A stretch of DNA of 64,000 bases from positions 3,038,001-3,102,000 of the forward strand of contig NZ_CP013435.1 in assembly GCF_001718795.1 (NCBI RefSeq), given 5' to 3'. Positions within the stretch are counted from its first letter, which is position 1. Each line of letters begins with the position of its first letter. Source of the DNA: Burkholderia latens. Its GTDB lineage: Bacteria > Pseudomonadota > Gammaproteobacteria > Burkholderiales > Burkholderiaceae. Below are positions 23,359-33,419 of this stretch, piece after piece. Below the pieces are notes generated by a model, which saw nothing but the letters and a program-made list of their open reading frames with translations, was not told the origin of the DNA and did no database searches. Both the position numbers and the translations under genes were made by a program.

Positions 23359-23436
23359 CGCTCCCGCTCCCGCTCCCGTTCGCGTTCCCGTTCCCGTTCG
23401 CGTTCCCGTTCCCGTTCGCGTTCCCGTTCCCGTTCC
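23359..23436. repeat. Hexamer tandem array, 13 units with 18-bp superperiod
   Basis: Three CGCTCC units are followed by ten CGTTCC/CGTTCG units. CGTTCG recurs at 23377, 23395 and 23413, so the array has an 18-bp higher-order period. A short CCGGTCG repeat follows near 23450-23470. No gene is supported. About 320 bases of ordinary, A/T-richer sequence separate the arrays from bioA and should hold its promoter. Confidence 0.9.
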
Positions 23437-23787
23437 CGGTCACTGTTCGCCGGTCGCCGGTCGCCGGTCGCCACCAGCATCGCTCTCGTCAGCGCCCGAT
23501 TTATATTGCTGGCCCCTATTTCCCCCCTGCCGCGCCGCCTTTGCGCCGATTTTTTTCTGTCGGGGGGTGTCACTCGAACGTCGCCATCTGCTGCGATTTC
23601 GCTGCATCTGGCGTGTACCGTTCCGAGCACCGCCGAACTGCGCGGAACTCCCGCCCGGCAAGGCTTTGCGCGGTTTGTAACCGGTAGTGCAACACGCCGC
23701 GGAACACGCTAATCTCAGCGCGTTTTCCGTCTGTCGCCGCGTGGTATCCGCTTCGATACCCGCCGCCGTTTGATCCCCGGAGTTGCC

Positions 23788-25127
23788 TTGAGTACGCCAG
23801 CCACCGATGACTGGGTCGCGCGCAGCCTGCGCGCGGTCTGGCATCCCTGCACCCAGATGAAACACCACGAGCGCCTGCCGCTGATTCCCGTCGCCCGCGG
23901 CGCGGGCGTGTGGCTGTACGACCGCGACGGCCGCCGCTACTTCGATGCAATCAGCTCGTGGTGGGTCAACCTGTTCGGCCATGCGAATCCGGACATCAAC
24001 GCGGCGTTGAAGAACCAGCTCGACACGCTCGAACACGCGATGCTCGCCGGCTGCACGCACGAGCCGGCGATCGAGCTCGCCGAGCGGCTGCATGCGCTCA
24101 CCGGCCGCACGCTCGGCCATGCGTTCTTCGCGTCGGACGGCGCATCGGCGGTCGAGATCGCGCTGAAGATGAGCTTCCACGCGTGGCGCAACCGCGGCCG
24201 CGCGGACAAGCGCGAATTCGTGTGCGTCGCGAACGGCTATCACGGCGAGACCATCGGCGCGCTCGGCGTGACCGACGTCGCGCTGTTCAAGGACGCGTAC
24301 GACCCGCTGATCCGCAACGCGCACGTGGTCGCATCGCCCGACGCGCGCGGCGCGCTGCCGGGCGAGACGGCCGCGGACGCGGCCGGCCGCGCGCTCGCCG
24401 ACGTGCGCCGCCTGTTCGCCGAACGCGCCGACCGGATCGCCGCGCTGATCGTCGAGCCGCTCGTGCAGTGCGCGGCCGGCATGGCGATGCACGATCCGTC
24501 GTACGTGCGCGGGCTGCGCGCCCTGTGCGACGAATTCGGCGTGCACCTGATCGCCGACGAGATCGCGGTCGGCTGCGGCCGCACCGGCACGTTCTTCGCC
24601 TGCGAGCAGGCCGGCGTCTGGCCCGACTTCCTGTGTCTGTCGAAAGGCATCAGCGGCGGCTACCTGCCGCTGTCGCTGGTGCTGACCCGCGACGACGTGT
24701 TCGCGTCGTTCTATGACGACGACACGACGCGCGGCTTCCTGCACTCGCATTCGTACACGGGCAATCCGCTCGCGTGCCGCGCGGCGGTCGCGACGCTCGA
24801 CCTGTTCGCGCGCGACGACGTGCTCGCCGCGAACGCGCGCAAGTCGGACGCGATGCGCGCCGCCCTTGCGCCGCTCGCCGCGCATCCGCAGGTGCGCCAC
24901 CTGCGCGAGCGCGGCACGCTGTTCGCGTTCGACCTCGCGCTCGACGGCGACGCCGCGCGCGGCTTCTCGCGGCGCTTCTTCGAGCGTGCGCTCGAACGCG
25001 AACTGCTGCTGCGCCCGATCGGCACGACCGTCTACCTGATGCCGCCGTACGTGATGAACGACGACGACATCGCATGGCTCGCGCAGCGCACGCGCGACAC
25101 GCTCGATGCAACGCTCGCGGAGGCCGC

Positions 25128-25131
<4 letters not shown>
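23788..25131 (+). CDS. bioA: Adenosylmethionine-8-amino-7-oxononanoate aminotransferase
   Basis: A 447-residue class III PLP aminotransferase converting KAPA to DAPA with S-adenosylmethionine as amino donor, the third step of biotin ring assembly. Motifs include [15 protein letters not shown] at the N-terminus, the substrate-site [13 protein letters not shown], and PLP Lys286 in CLSKGISGG. The likely start is TTG at 23788: GGAG lies just upstream and the protein then begins STPATDDW, as in relatives. An earlier in-frame TTG (23770) lacks a ribosome site. It overlaps bioF by an ATGA and opens the bio operon. Confidence 0.95.
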
Positions 25132-26398
<1,267 letters not shown>

Positions 26399-26402
<4 letters not shown>

Positions 26403-27118
26403 ACGCGCCGCTTTCGCTCTTCGTCACGGGCACCGACACCGAAATCGGCAAGACGTTCGTATCGGCCGCGATGCTGCACGCTTTCGCGCGCCACGGGCTG
26501 CGCGCGGCCGCGCTGAAGCCCGTCGCGGCCGGCGCGTATGAGCGCGACGGCGTGTGGCGCAACGAGGACGCCGATCAGCTCGACGCGGCCGCGAACGTCG
26601 TGCTGCCGCCCGAACTGCGCACGCCGTTCCTGCTGAAGGCGCCCGCCGCACCGCACATCGTCGCCGCCCACGAAGGCGTGACGCTCGACATCGGCACGAT
26701 CGTCGCGAGCCATCGCGAAGCGCTGACGCGCGCGGACGTGGTCGTCGTCGAAGGTGTCGGCGGCTTTCGCGTGCCGCTGAACGACACGCAGGACACGGCC
26801 GATCTCGCGGTCGCGCTCGGCCTGCCGGTCGTGCTCGTCGTCGGCGTGCGGCTTGGCTGCATCAGCCACGCGCTGCTCACGGCCGATGCGATTGCCGCGC
26901 GCGGCCTGACGCTCGCCGGCTGGGTCGCGAACCACGTCGATCCGGCGATGTCGTACGCCGACGAGAACGTGGCGACGATCCGCGACTGGCTCGCGCGCGA
27001 GCATCGCGCGCCGCTCCTCGGCCGCATCGCGCACATGAATCCGGCCGCCCCCGAATCCGCCGCGGCGATGCTCGACATCGCCGCGCTCGTCGACACGCTG
27101 CGCGCCGCGCAGCGTTGA
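26399..27118 (+). CDS. bioD: Dethiobiotin synthetase
   Basis: A 239-residue ATP-dependent enzyme that closes the ureido ring of dethiobiotin from DAPA and CO2. The P-loop variant [10 protein letters not shown] is at the N-terminus, with the substrate Lys in LKPVAAGA and the second motif [10 protein letters not shown]. The start ATG 26399 overlaps the bioF stop by ATGA, so bioA, bioF and bioD form a tightly coupled cistron set. The bioB gene follows after 35 bases. Confidence 0.95.
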
Positions 27119-27153
27119 CGCCCCGATCCCAGCATTCAACAAGGAAAACCACC

Positions 27154-28173
27154 ATGACCCAAGCCCAGACCGCCGCCGTGCAACCCGACGCGATCCCCGT
27201 GGCCGCTCCGGCGCCGCAGCGCTGGCGCGTCGCCGACGTCGTCGCGCTGTTCGAGCTGCCGTTCAACGACCTGATGTTCCGCGCGCAGCAGGTGCATCGC
27301 GAGCACTTCGACGCGAACGCGGTGCAGCTGTCGACGCTGCTGTCGATCAAGACCGGCGGCTGCGAGGAAGATTGCGGCTACTGCTCGCAATCGGCACACC
27401 ACGACACGGGCCTGAAGGCCGAAAAGCTGATGGACGTCGACGCGGTGCTCGACGCCGCGCGCGCGGCAAAGGCGAACGGCGCGAGCCGCTTCTGCATGGG
27501 CGCCGCATGGCGCAACCCGAAGGAGCGTCACATGCCCGCGCTGACCGAGATGGTGCGCGGGGTGAAGGAGCTGGGCCTCGAGACCTGCATGACGCTCGGC
27601 ATGCTGGAAGACGAGCAGGCGCAGCAGCTCGCCGACGCAGGCCTCGACTACTACAACCACAACCTCGACACGTCGCCGGAGTTCTACGGCCAGGTGATCT
27701 CGACGCGCACGTACCAGGATCGCCTCGACACGCTCGATCGCGTGCGCGATGCGGGTATCAACGTGTGCTGCGGCGGCATCATCGGGATGGGTGAATCGCG
27801 CCGGGAGCGCGCGGGCCTGATCTCGCAGCTCGCGAACCTGAACCCGTATCCGGAATCGGTGCCGATCAACAACCTGGTCGCGATCGAAGGCACGCCGCTC
27901 GAAGGCACCGCGCCGCTCGATCCGTTCGAGTTCGTGCGCACGATCGCGGTCGCGCGCATCACGATGCCGAAGGCGGTCGTGCGCCTGTCGGCCGGCCGCG
28001 AGCAGCTCGACGACGCGATGCAGGCGCTGTGCTTCCTCGCCGGCGCGAACTCGATGTTCTACGGCGACCAGCTGCTGACGACGAGCAATCCGCAGACGCA
28101 GCGCGACCGCGCGCTGTTCGAGCGGCTCGGGATTCGCGCGAGCCAGGCCGATGCGCTGGCGGAAAACGCGTAA
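27154..28173 (+). CDS. bioB: Biotin synthase
   Basis: A 339-residue radical-SAM enzyme inserting sulfur into dethiobiotin. The [4Fe-4S] motif CxxxCxxC is C70, C74, C77 in [13 protein letters not shown]. The [2Fe-2S] ligands typical of BioB are seen in [18 protein letters not shown] and [13 protein letters not shown], with the conserved Arg in [14 protein letters not shown] at 27141-27145 sets the start at ATG 27154; the same frame is open across bioD but only as a shadow. It ends the bio operon and is followed by a strong terminator. Confidence 0.97.
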   Translation: MTQAQTAAVQPDAIPVAAPAPQRWRVADVVALFELPFNDLMFRAQQVHREHFDANAVQLSTLLSIKTGGCEEDCGYCSQSAHHDTGLKAEKLMDVDAVLDAARAAKANGASRFCMGAAWRNPKERHMPALTEMVRGVKELGLETCMTLGMLEDEQAQQLADAGLDYYNHNLDTSPEFYGQVISTRTYQDRLDTLDRVRDAGINVCCGGIIGMGESRRERAGLISQLANLNPYPESVPINNLVAIEGTPLEGTAPLDPFEFVRTIAVARITMPKAVVRLSAGREQLDDAMQALCFLAGANSMFYGDQLLTTSNPQTQRDRALFERLGIRASQADALAENA

Positions 28174-28202
28174 GCGACTACAACGCGTTTGGCTTGCAGA
28201 CG

Positions 28203-28230
28203 AAAAAGCCGGGGCATGCCCCGGCTTTTT
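28203..28230 (+). terminator. Bidirectional intrinsic terminator after bioB
   Basis: A near-perfect palindrome: AAAAAGCCGGGG mirrored by CCCCGGCTTTTT around GCATGC, with A-tract on one side and T-tract on the other. It begins 30 bases after the bioB stop and closes the bio operon. No gene reads in from the other side nearby. Confidence 0.9.
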
Positions 28231-28333
28231 CATTCTTTGCAAAGGAATGTGACGGATCGCGTGCCTACGCATCTCGTCCCCACTAACATTGCGTGTCCTG
28301 CTGGAAACCAGCCACTTGATCGGGGAAAGAACG

Positions 28334-28735
28334 ATGACGAAGACCGCACTCACGCTGCTCGGCCTGATTGCCACGACCGCGCATGCGGCAGAACCGAAAT
28401 GTTCGACGCAGACGCTGAACGGACACACCAGCGAACTCTGCGTGACCAGCGCGCCGTTCCAGCACGACTACTACGCGCTCAGGGTCGATCGCGCACTGAT
28501 CTTCGTGCTGCCGGACGACTACATCGAAGATGTCGCATTGACACATACGATCCCGAAGGATGCGGCCATCGAATTCCCGCTCTCGCAGCAAGGCACGCCG
28601 ACCGTGAAGATCTCGGGCGGCTGCGCGCCTGTCAGTGAAAGCCGGGACGGCAAATCGATCGAGGTCGGCCGGCGCTGCTCGTTCAAATGGGGAAATGTCG
28701 ACATCCTGAAAGATCTCGCGATCCGCTACGAGTGA
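28334..28735 (+). CDS. Small secreted protein of unknown function (first of a coupled pair)
   Basis: A 133-residue protein with a clear signal peptide (MTKTALTLLGLIATTAHA, cut before AEPKCS). The mature part is about 115 residues with four cysteines, suggesting two disulfides, and looks like a small beta-rich periplasmic domain. I do not recognise the family. A purine-rich site, GGGGAAAGA, precedes ATG 28334. Its stop overlaps the GTG start of the next ORF (GTGA), so the two are translationally coupled. Third-position G/C is visibly lower than in the flanking bio and cutC genes, which may indicate acquisition by transfer. Confidence 0.7.
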   Translation: MTKTALTLLGLIATTAHAAEPKCSTQTLNGHTSELCVTSAPFQHDYYALRVDRALIFVLPDDYIEDVALTHTIPKDAAIEFPLSQQGTPTVKISGGCAPVSESRDGKSIEVGRRCSFKWGNVDILKDLAIRYE

Positions 28736-29184
28736 CGACAGTGCGCAACGTGCTTCGGCAAGCCTCCGTGACCGGCATCATGCTCGGCACATGCGCAACG
28801 AGCCTTGCGTCCGATTGCACTGACTCGCCGTCCTACCGGAACGGTCGCAACGATCTGGCTCTCGTCAGGCAAGCTACTGCGGCACAGCTGGGCACCGCCG
28901 TCGAATTCATTCGAGAACGGGACGACGTCGACTTCGACACGGCGCTGAAGCAAGTCATGCAAATGGTCCCGTCGTCGGAGACGCAGCAGTATGACGCCCG
29001 GCTTGCCGCGCTCGGCGCGCAGATCCAGCGCGCACGGACCGATTCGCCACAGGCGTGCGAAGCGCTGTTGACGCTGCAGCGCCAGTATTCGCATACGAGT
29101 CAGCAAAAGGTCGACTTCATCGTCAAACGCGTGACCGGACAGAGCAGCGAGCCCTATCCGGCACCGTCATGCGCGGGCGCGTGA
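28732..29184 (+). CDS. Small secreted protein of unknown function (second of a coupled pair)
   Basis: A 150-residue protein with an N-terminal signal-like hydrophobic stretch (VLRQASVTGIMLGTCATSLA, then SDCTDS). The mature part is helical and charged with a few cysteines; no domain is recognised. The start is GTG 28732, overlapping the preceding stop, or GTG 28741 nine bases later. Base composition is less G/C-rich than the neighbours, like its partner. Co-expression with the upstream secreted protein suggests they act together in the periplasm, but nothing indicates how. It is convergent with cutC, 14 bases away. Confidence 0.65.
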   Translation: MTTVRNVLRQASVTGIMLGTCATSLASDCTDSPSYRNGRNDLALVRQATAAQLGTAVEFIRERDDVDFDTALKQVMQMVPSSETQQYDARLAALGAQIQRARTDSPQACEALLTLQRQYSHTSQQKVDFIVKRVTGQSSEPYPAPSCAGA

Positions 29185-29198
29185 CTCCGACGCGCCCG

Positions 29199-29924
29199 TC
29201 ACACGTGCGCCGCCGCGCCGTCGAGCGCCGCGCGCACGCGTTCGACGCGCTGTTCGTCGACGGGCGCCAGCACTTCGCCGCGCGGCCGCACGCCCGAGCC
29301 GAAATGCACGGCGCGCACGCCGGTCGCGCGCACGAAATCTCCGACCGCCTCGATCGTGAGCCCCGAGCCGGCGAGGACGGTGCACGTCGAACCGGCCGCG
29401 TGCCGCACGAGCCGCGTGATCGTCGCCGCCGCGTCGAGCACCGACGGATGGCCGCCCGACGTCAGCACCGACGTAACGGCCGGCACGCGTAGCAGCACAT
29501 CGAACGCGGCATTGAGATCGCGCGACACGTCGAATGCGCGATGGAACGTCAGGTCGCGCCCGTCGGCGGCGGCCGCGACGCGCTCGAGCGCGGCGAGATC
29601 GACATCGCCGCGCGCATCGAGCGCGCCGAAGACAACACCGTTCGCGCCGGCCGCGACGGCCGCGCGCACGTCGCGCTCGATCACGCGCAGGTCGTCGGCG
29701 TCGTACACGAACGAGCGACTATGCGGGCGCACGATCACGTTGACCGGAATCGGCACGGCCGCGACGACCGCCTCGATCAGGCCGACGCTCGGCGTGAGGC
29801 CGCCCTCGGTGATTGCGGTCACGAGTTCGAGACGGTCGGCGCCCGCGCGGGCGGCGGCCTTCGCGTCGCCGACGGTCGTGGCGATCACTTCGAGCAGGAC
29901 GGAGGAAGCAGCGGTTCGGGTCAT
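29199..29924 (-). CDS. cutC: CutC family protein
   Basis: A 241-residue TIM-barrel protein of the CutC family. Characteristic segments are LEVIATTVGDAKAA, RLELVTAITEGGLTPS and VIVRPHSRSFVY. The family was named for copper homeostasis in E. coli, but that role has been questioned and the biochemical function is uncertain. The start ATG (complement of 29922-29924) follows a good GGAG-like context. Its stop is 14 bases from the convergent secreted-protein gene. Confidence 0.88.
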   Translation of the reverse strand: MTRTAASSVLLEVIATTVGDAKAAARAGADRLELVTAITEGGLTPSVGLIEAVVAAVPIPVNVIVRPHSRSFVYDADDLRVIERDVRAAVAAGANGVVFGALDARGDVDLAALERVAAAADGRDLTFHRAFDVSRDLNAAFDVLLRVPAVTSVLTSGGHPSVLDAAATITRLVRHAAGSTCTVLAGSGLTIEAVGDFVRATGVRAVHFGSGVRPRGEVLAPVDEQRVERVRAALDGAAAHV

Positions 29925-30000
29925 CGGCGGCTCGCGAATCGTCTGGACAATTCGCGCATCCTAGCCGAGCGCCGGGAACCGCGCCAGCGCCGCGCCGCCG

Positions 30001-31287
30001 CTATGCGCCGCCCGCGTCCTCGTCAGCCCAGTCGATATCGCCGCACAGCACGTGCAGCGCGTCGCCGATGCGCACGGCGACCGACAGCGTCACGCACGGC
30101 TGCGCCTCGTTGATCGACAGGTACGGACGCGTCACCTGCACGCGTCCGGGCTCCGCGATCGCCGTGCGGAAATACGGCCGGCGCAGCCAGTTTGCGCCCT
30201 GCGCATCGGCGAGCGGCGAGAAGCGCGCCTCGGCGAGCGCGCGATCGGCGCGCAGCACGACGTTGCGGCCGGCCTGGCGGCCCCGCGCATCGAGCAGGAA
30301 ACAGCGCGCCGCATCGTCGAGCGCAAGAAAGTTCCAGCACACCTCGTCGAGCGGCTCGCCCGCCGCCAGCCGCTCGGCCGCGCGCTCGAACGCGCGCAGG
30401 TACGGCGCGAGCCGCTGCGCGTCGCGCCGCTCGCGGACCTCCGTCTGCTCGCGATACCGCTCGGTCAGCTCGCCAATGCAGCCAGTGGCCGTCGCACTGT
30501 CGGGCAGGCCCGGCGCCGGCCGGCCGAAATAATAACCCTGCACGAAGTCGGCCTCGCACGACAGCGCGATCTGCGCGTCGTGCTCGGTCTCGATTCCTTC
30601 GACGAGCACGAGCTTGCCGGCCTCGTGCAGCAGCGTGACGAGCCCGTGCAGGATCGCGGTCAGCCCCGTGCGGTGCGCGGCGTGCGACAGCATGATCCGG
30701 TCGAGCTTCACGATGTCCGGGTTCAGCTGCCAGATGCGCTCGAGATTCGAGTGCCCGGCGCCGAAATCGTCGAGCGCGATCAGGAAACCCTGCGCGCGGA
30801 ATTCGCGCACGGCGTCGGCCAGGCGTTCGACGTCCTCCGCGCGCTGTTCGAGCACTTCGAGCACGATGCGGCGCGGCGGCATCCCGAGCCGCTTCAGGTT
30901 CGCGAACAGCGCGGCGGCCTGGAACGGGTCGGTGAGCACGCCCGGATGCACGTTGAGGAACAGCCACTCGCGCTCCGCGCCGAGCAGCGTGAAGTTCTCG
31001 AGATGCAGCGCCTGAGCGAGCCGGTCGAGCTGCAGCAGCTCGCCCTGACGCGCGGCCTCGCCGAACACGTCGAGCGGCGACACCGCACGGTCGAGTGCGT
31101 CATGCGCGCGCAGCAGCGCCTCGTAGCCGACCGCGCGCTGGTGCGACAGGCTGAAGATCGGCTGGAACACGGTCGTGAGCGTCAGGTCGCGGTGCTGCGT
31201 GGCCAGGCGTTCGAGGCCGGAGCTCATCTCCCGCTCGAAACGGTACGGCGACGCGGCGGCCGGACGCTCTTGCTGCACGATCGTCAT
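30001..31287 (-). CDS. EAL-domain cyclic-di-GMP phosphodiesterase
   Basis: A 428-residue cytoplasmic protein. The EAL domain spans about residues 35-270 and keeps the catalytic set: E56 in YEALLR, N in LFLNVHP, E in IVLEVLE, the DDFGAG loop, K in VKLDR, E in LVEGIE and Q in QGYYFG, so it should hydrolyse c-di-GMP. The C-terminal ~150 residues form a sensor-like domain resembling the YkuI_C/PAS-type domain. No membrane segment is present. The start at 31287 is set by GGAGGG just upstream on the coding strand. Its signal input and targets are unknown; it is divergent from the antiporter gene. Confidence 0.88.
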   Translation of the reverse strand: MTIVQQERPAAASPYRFEREMSSGLERLATQHRDLTLTTVFQPIFSLSHQRAVGYEALLRAHDALDRAVSPLDVFGEAARQGELLQLDRLAQALHLENFTLLGAEREWLFLNVHPGVLTDPFQAAALFANLKRLGMPPRRIVLEVLEQRAEDVERLADAVREFRAQGFLIALDDFGAGHSNLERIWQLNPDIVKLDRIMLSHAAHRTGLTAILHGLVTLLHEAGKLVLVEGIETEHDAQIALSCEADFVQGYYFGRPAPGLPDSATATGCIGELTERYREQTEVRERRDAQRLAPYLRAFERAAERLAAGEPLDEVCWNFLALDDAARCFLLDARGRQAGRNVVLRADRALAEARFSPLADAQGANWLRRPYFRTAIAEPGRVQVTRPYLSINEAQPCVTLSVAVRIGDALHVLCGDIDWADEDAGGA

Positions 31288-31576
31288 GGTGCCCTCCGGG
31301 CGATGCCGCGGATCGCGGCGGGTGAACGGGACGGCGTGCGCAATGTCATGGTGAATTCCTCGGTTGTCCGGCAGTGCCGGACGGTACGCAAGCATCAAGC
31401 AAGGTCCGTGCAAGCGCTGAACCCGGGCGCGCTGCGCGGGTTCGCCGCCGCCGCACCAGCGTGGCGCGGGCCGCATGCACCGTCTGCGTGCATGCGCACC
31501 GGCGCACTCGAGCGCAGCGGTGCGGCCGTCACGCTACACTCCGGACGATCGTTTCATTCTCTCCAATGCCGTATCG

Positions 31577-33244
31577 ATGGAAATCGTTTTCACAGTTCTG
31601 ATCCTGCTGCTCACCGTCGCGCTGTCGGGCGCGATCACGCGTGTGCTGCCGTTGCGGCTGCCGTTGCCGCTGATGCAGATCGCGTTCGGCGCGATGCTCG
31701 CGTGGCCGAAGCTCGATCTGCACGTCACGTTCGATCCCGAAATCTTCATGCTGCTGTTCATTCCGCCGCTGCTGTTCGCGGACGGCTGGCGGATTCCGAA
31801 ACGCGAGCTGTACCTGCAGCGCCGCGCGATCCTGATGCTCGCGTTCGGGCTCGTGTTCATGACGGTACTCGCGGTCGGCTACTTCGCGCATTGGCTGATA
31901 CCCGAGTTGCCGCTGCCGATCGCGTTCGCGCTCGCGGCCGTGCTGTCGCCGACCGACGCGGTCGCGCTGTCGGGCATCGCCGGCAAGGGGCGCATTCCGC
32001 CGCAGCTGATGCACATTCTCGAAGGCGAAGCGCTGATGAACGACGCGTCGGGCCTCGTCGCGCTGAAATTCGCGATCGCGGCCGCGCTCACCGGCGTGTT
32101 CTCGCTGCGCGACGCGTCGCTCACGTTCGTGATCGTCGCGGCCGGCGGACTCGCGACTGGCGCGCTCGTCGCGTGGCTGTTCAGCGCGCTGTCGACGCGC
32201 TTCCTGAACGCCGAGCAGGAAGGCGATCCGGCCCCAGGCATCGTGATGACGCTGCTCGTGCCCTTTGCCGCGTATCTGTTCGCCGAGCACCTCGGCCTGT
32301 CCGGCGTGCTCGCGGCCGTATCGGCCGGAATGATGATGAACTACACGAGCTTCTCGCGTAAAAGCACCGTCGCATCGCGCGTGCGCGCGGAAAGCACGTG
32401 GGCGATGATCGAGTTCGTGTTCAACGGCATGGTGTTCATCATGCTCGGGCTGCAGTTGCCGCACATCATCGGCCGCGCGCTCGTCGACGCGCATCATACG
32501 AGCGACGCGCTCGTCGGCCGGATGATCTTCAACGTGTGCGCGATGATGCTCGCGCTCTATGCGATCCGCTTCCTGTGGGTGTGGCTGCTGCGCTGGATCG
32601 CGAGCCGCCGCGCGGCGCGCCACGGCCTCGCGGGCACAATGGCCGGCGTGCGCACGATCGCGGTGATGACGGTCGGCGGCGTGCGCGGCGCGGTCACGCT
32701 CGCGGGCGTGCTGTCGATCCCGGTCGCGCTGTCCGACGGCACGCCGCTGCCCGGGCGCGACACCGCGATCTTCGTCGCGTCGGCGGTGATTCTCGGCTCG
32801 CTGATCGTCGCCGTGATCGGCCTGCCGCTGCTGCTGCGCGGCGTGCGCTCGACGCGCAACCCGCTCGCCGACGAGGAGCGCCGCGCGCGCGCGGCCGCCG
32901 CGCAGGCCGCGATTCGCGCGATCGATGCGTCGCACGACGCGATCTCGGCCGATCTCGACGAATCGGGCGCCGCGCGCTGCGCGGACATCTCCGCGCGCGT
33001 GATGGACCAGTATCGCCGCCGCCTCGCCGCGCTCGCCGACGACGGCCCGACGCCGCGTGCGCAAGCGAAGCAGGCGGAAACGATGGAATTGCAGATGCGG
33101 ATCGCGGCGGTGCGTGCGGAGCGTTCGGTGCTGTACCGGCTGCGCAGCGAAAGCAGGATTTCAGACGAGACGCTGACGAAGCTGATTCGGGAGATCGATT
33201 TGTCGGAGACGGCGCTGTCGACGCGCAAGAAAGGGATCGTCTAG
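31577..33244 (+). CDS. Na+/H+ antiporter (CPA1 family)
   Basis: A 555-residue inner-membrane cation/proton antiporter. About 12 membrane segments occupy residues 1-420, with the CPA1 core motif AAVLSPTDAVALSGIAGKG and the ion-site ND pair in EALMNDASGLVALKFA. A cytoplasmic C-terminal tail of ~130 residues is rich in Ala/Arg and ends in a helical region (MELQMRIAAVRAERSV). It resembles the YjcE/NhaP-type antiporters that control internal pH and Na+. The start is ATG 31577; earlier in-frame starts lack membrane-type sequence. Its stop faces the oxidoreductase stop with a terminator hairpin between. Confidence 0.9.
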   Translation: MEIVFTVLILLLTVALSGAITRVLPLRLPLPLMQIAFGAMLAWPKLDLHVTFDPEIFMLLFIPPLLFADGWRIPKRELYLQRRAILMLAFGLVFMTVLAVGYFAHWLIPELPLPIAFALAAVLSPTDAVALSGIAGKGRIPPQLMHILEGEALMNDASGLVALKFAIAAALTGVFSLRDASLTFVIVAAGGLATGALVAWLFSALSTRFLNAEQEGDPAPGIVMTLLVPFAAYLFAEHLGLSGVLAAVSAGMMMNYTSFSRKSTVASRVRAESTWAMIEFVFNGMVFIMLGLQLPHIIGRALVDAHHTSDALVGRMIFNVCAMMLALYAIRFLWVWLLRWIASRRAARHGLAGTMAGVRTIAVMTVGGVRGAVTLAGVLSIPVALSDGTPLPGRDTAIFVASAVILGSLIVAVIGLPLLLRGVRSTRNPLADEERRARAAAAQAAIRAIDASHDAISADLDESGAARCADISARVMDQYRRRLAALADDGPTPRAQAKQAETMELQMRIAAVRAERSVLYRLRSESRISDETLTKLIREIDLSETALSTRKKGIV

Positions 33245-33365
33245 CAGCATGTCGAAGCGGCCCCGCGCTGCGCGGCACGGCTCCACGAAGGGACACCGCG
33301 CCGCGGCGGGTCATCTCGGCGCGATGCCGAATGTCCTTGCCGGCTGCATGACGGTTCCCGAATGA

Positions 33366-33395
33366 CAAACGGCGACGCGCGAGCGTCGCCGTTTG
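33366..33395. terminator. Hairpin between convergent antiporter and oxidoreductase genes
   Basis: A 12-bp perfect stem, CAAACGGCGACG (33366-33377) with CGTCGCCGTTTG (33384-33395), has a 6-base loop. It lies between the two convergent stop codons (33244 and 33420) and probably serves both strands, though the T-tracts are short. Confidence 0.65.
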
Positions 33396-33419
33396 CACAT
33401 CCGCCCGCGCGCGTTGGCG

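Noticed and set aside
23029..23712. A repetitive protein-coding gene (Phe-Gly-Val-Arg/Trp and Arg-Ser repeats)
   Set aside because: The peptide is the translation of heptamer and hexamer satellites, which leave all three frames open on both strands.
23660..23787. A BirA-type operator (GGTTTGTAACC near 23668) before bioA
   Set aside because: Only one half-site is seen and its spacing partner is missing; the match is too weak for a claim.
24774..25127. An upstream extension of bioF inside bioA (542-codon frame)
   Set aside because: The family N-terminus begins at ATG 25128, which overlaps the bioA stop in the usual ATGA coupling.
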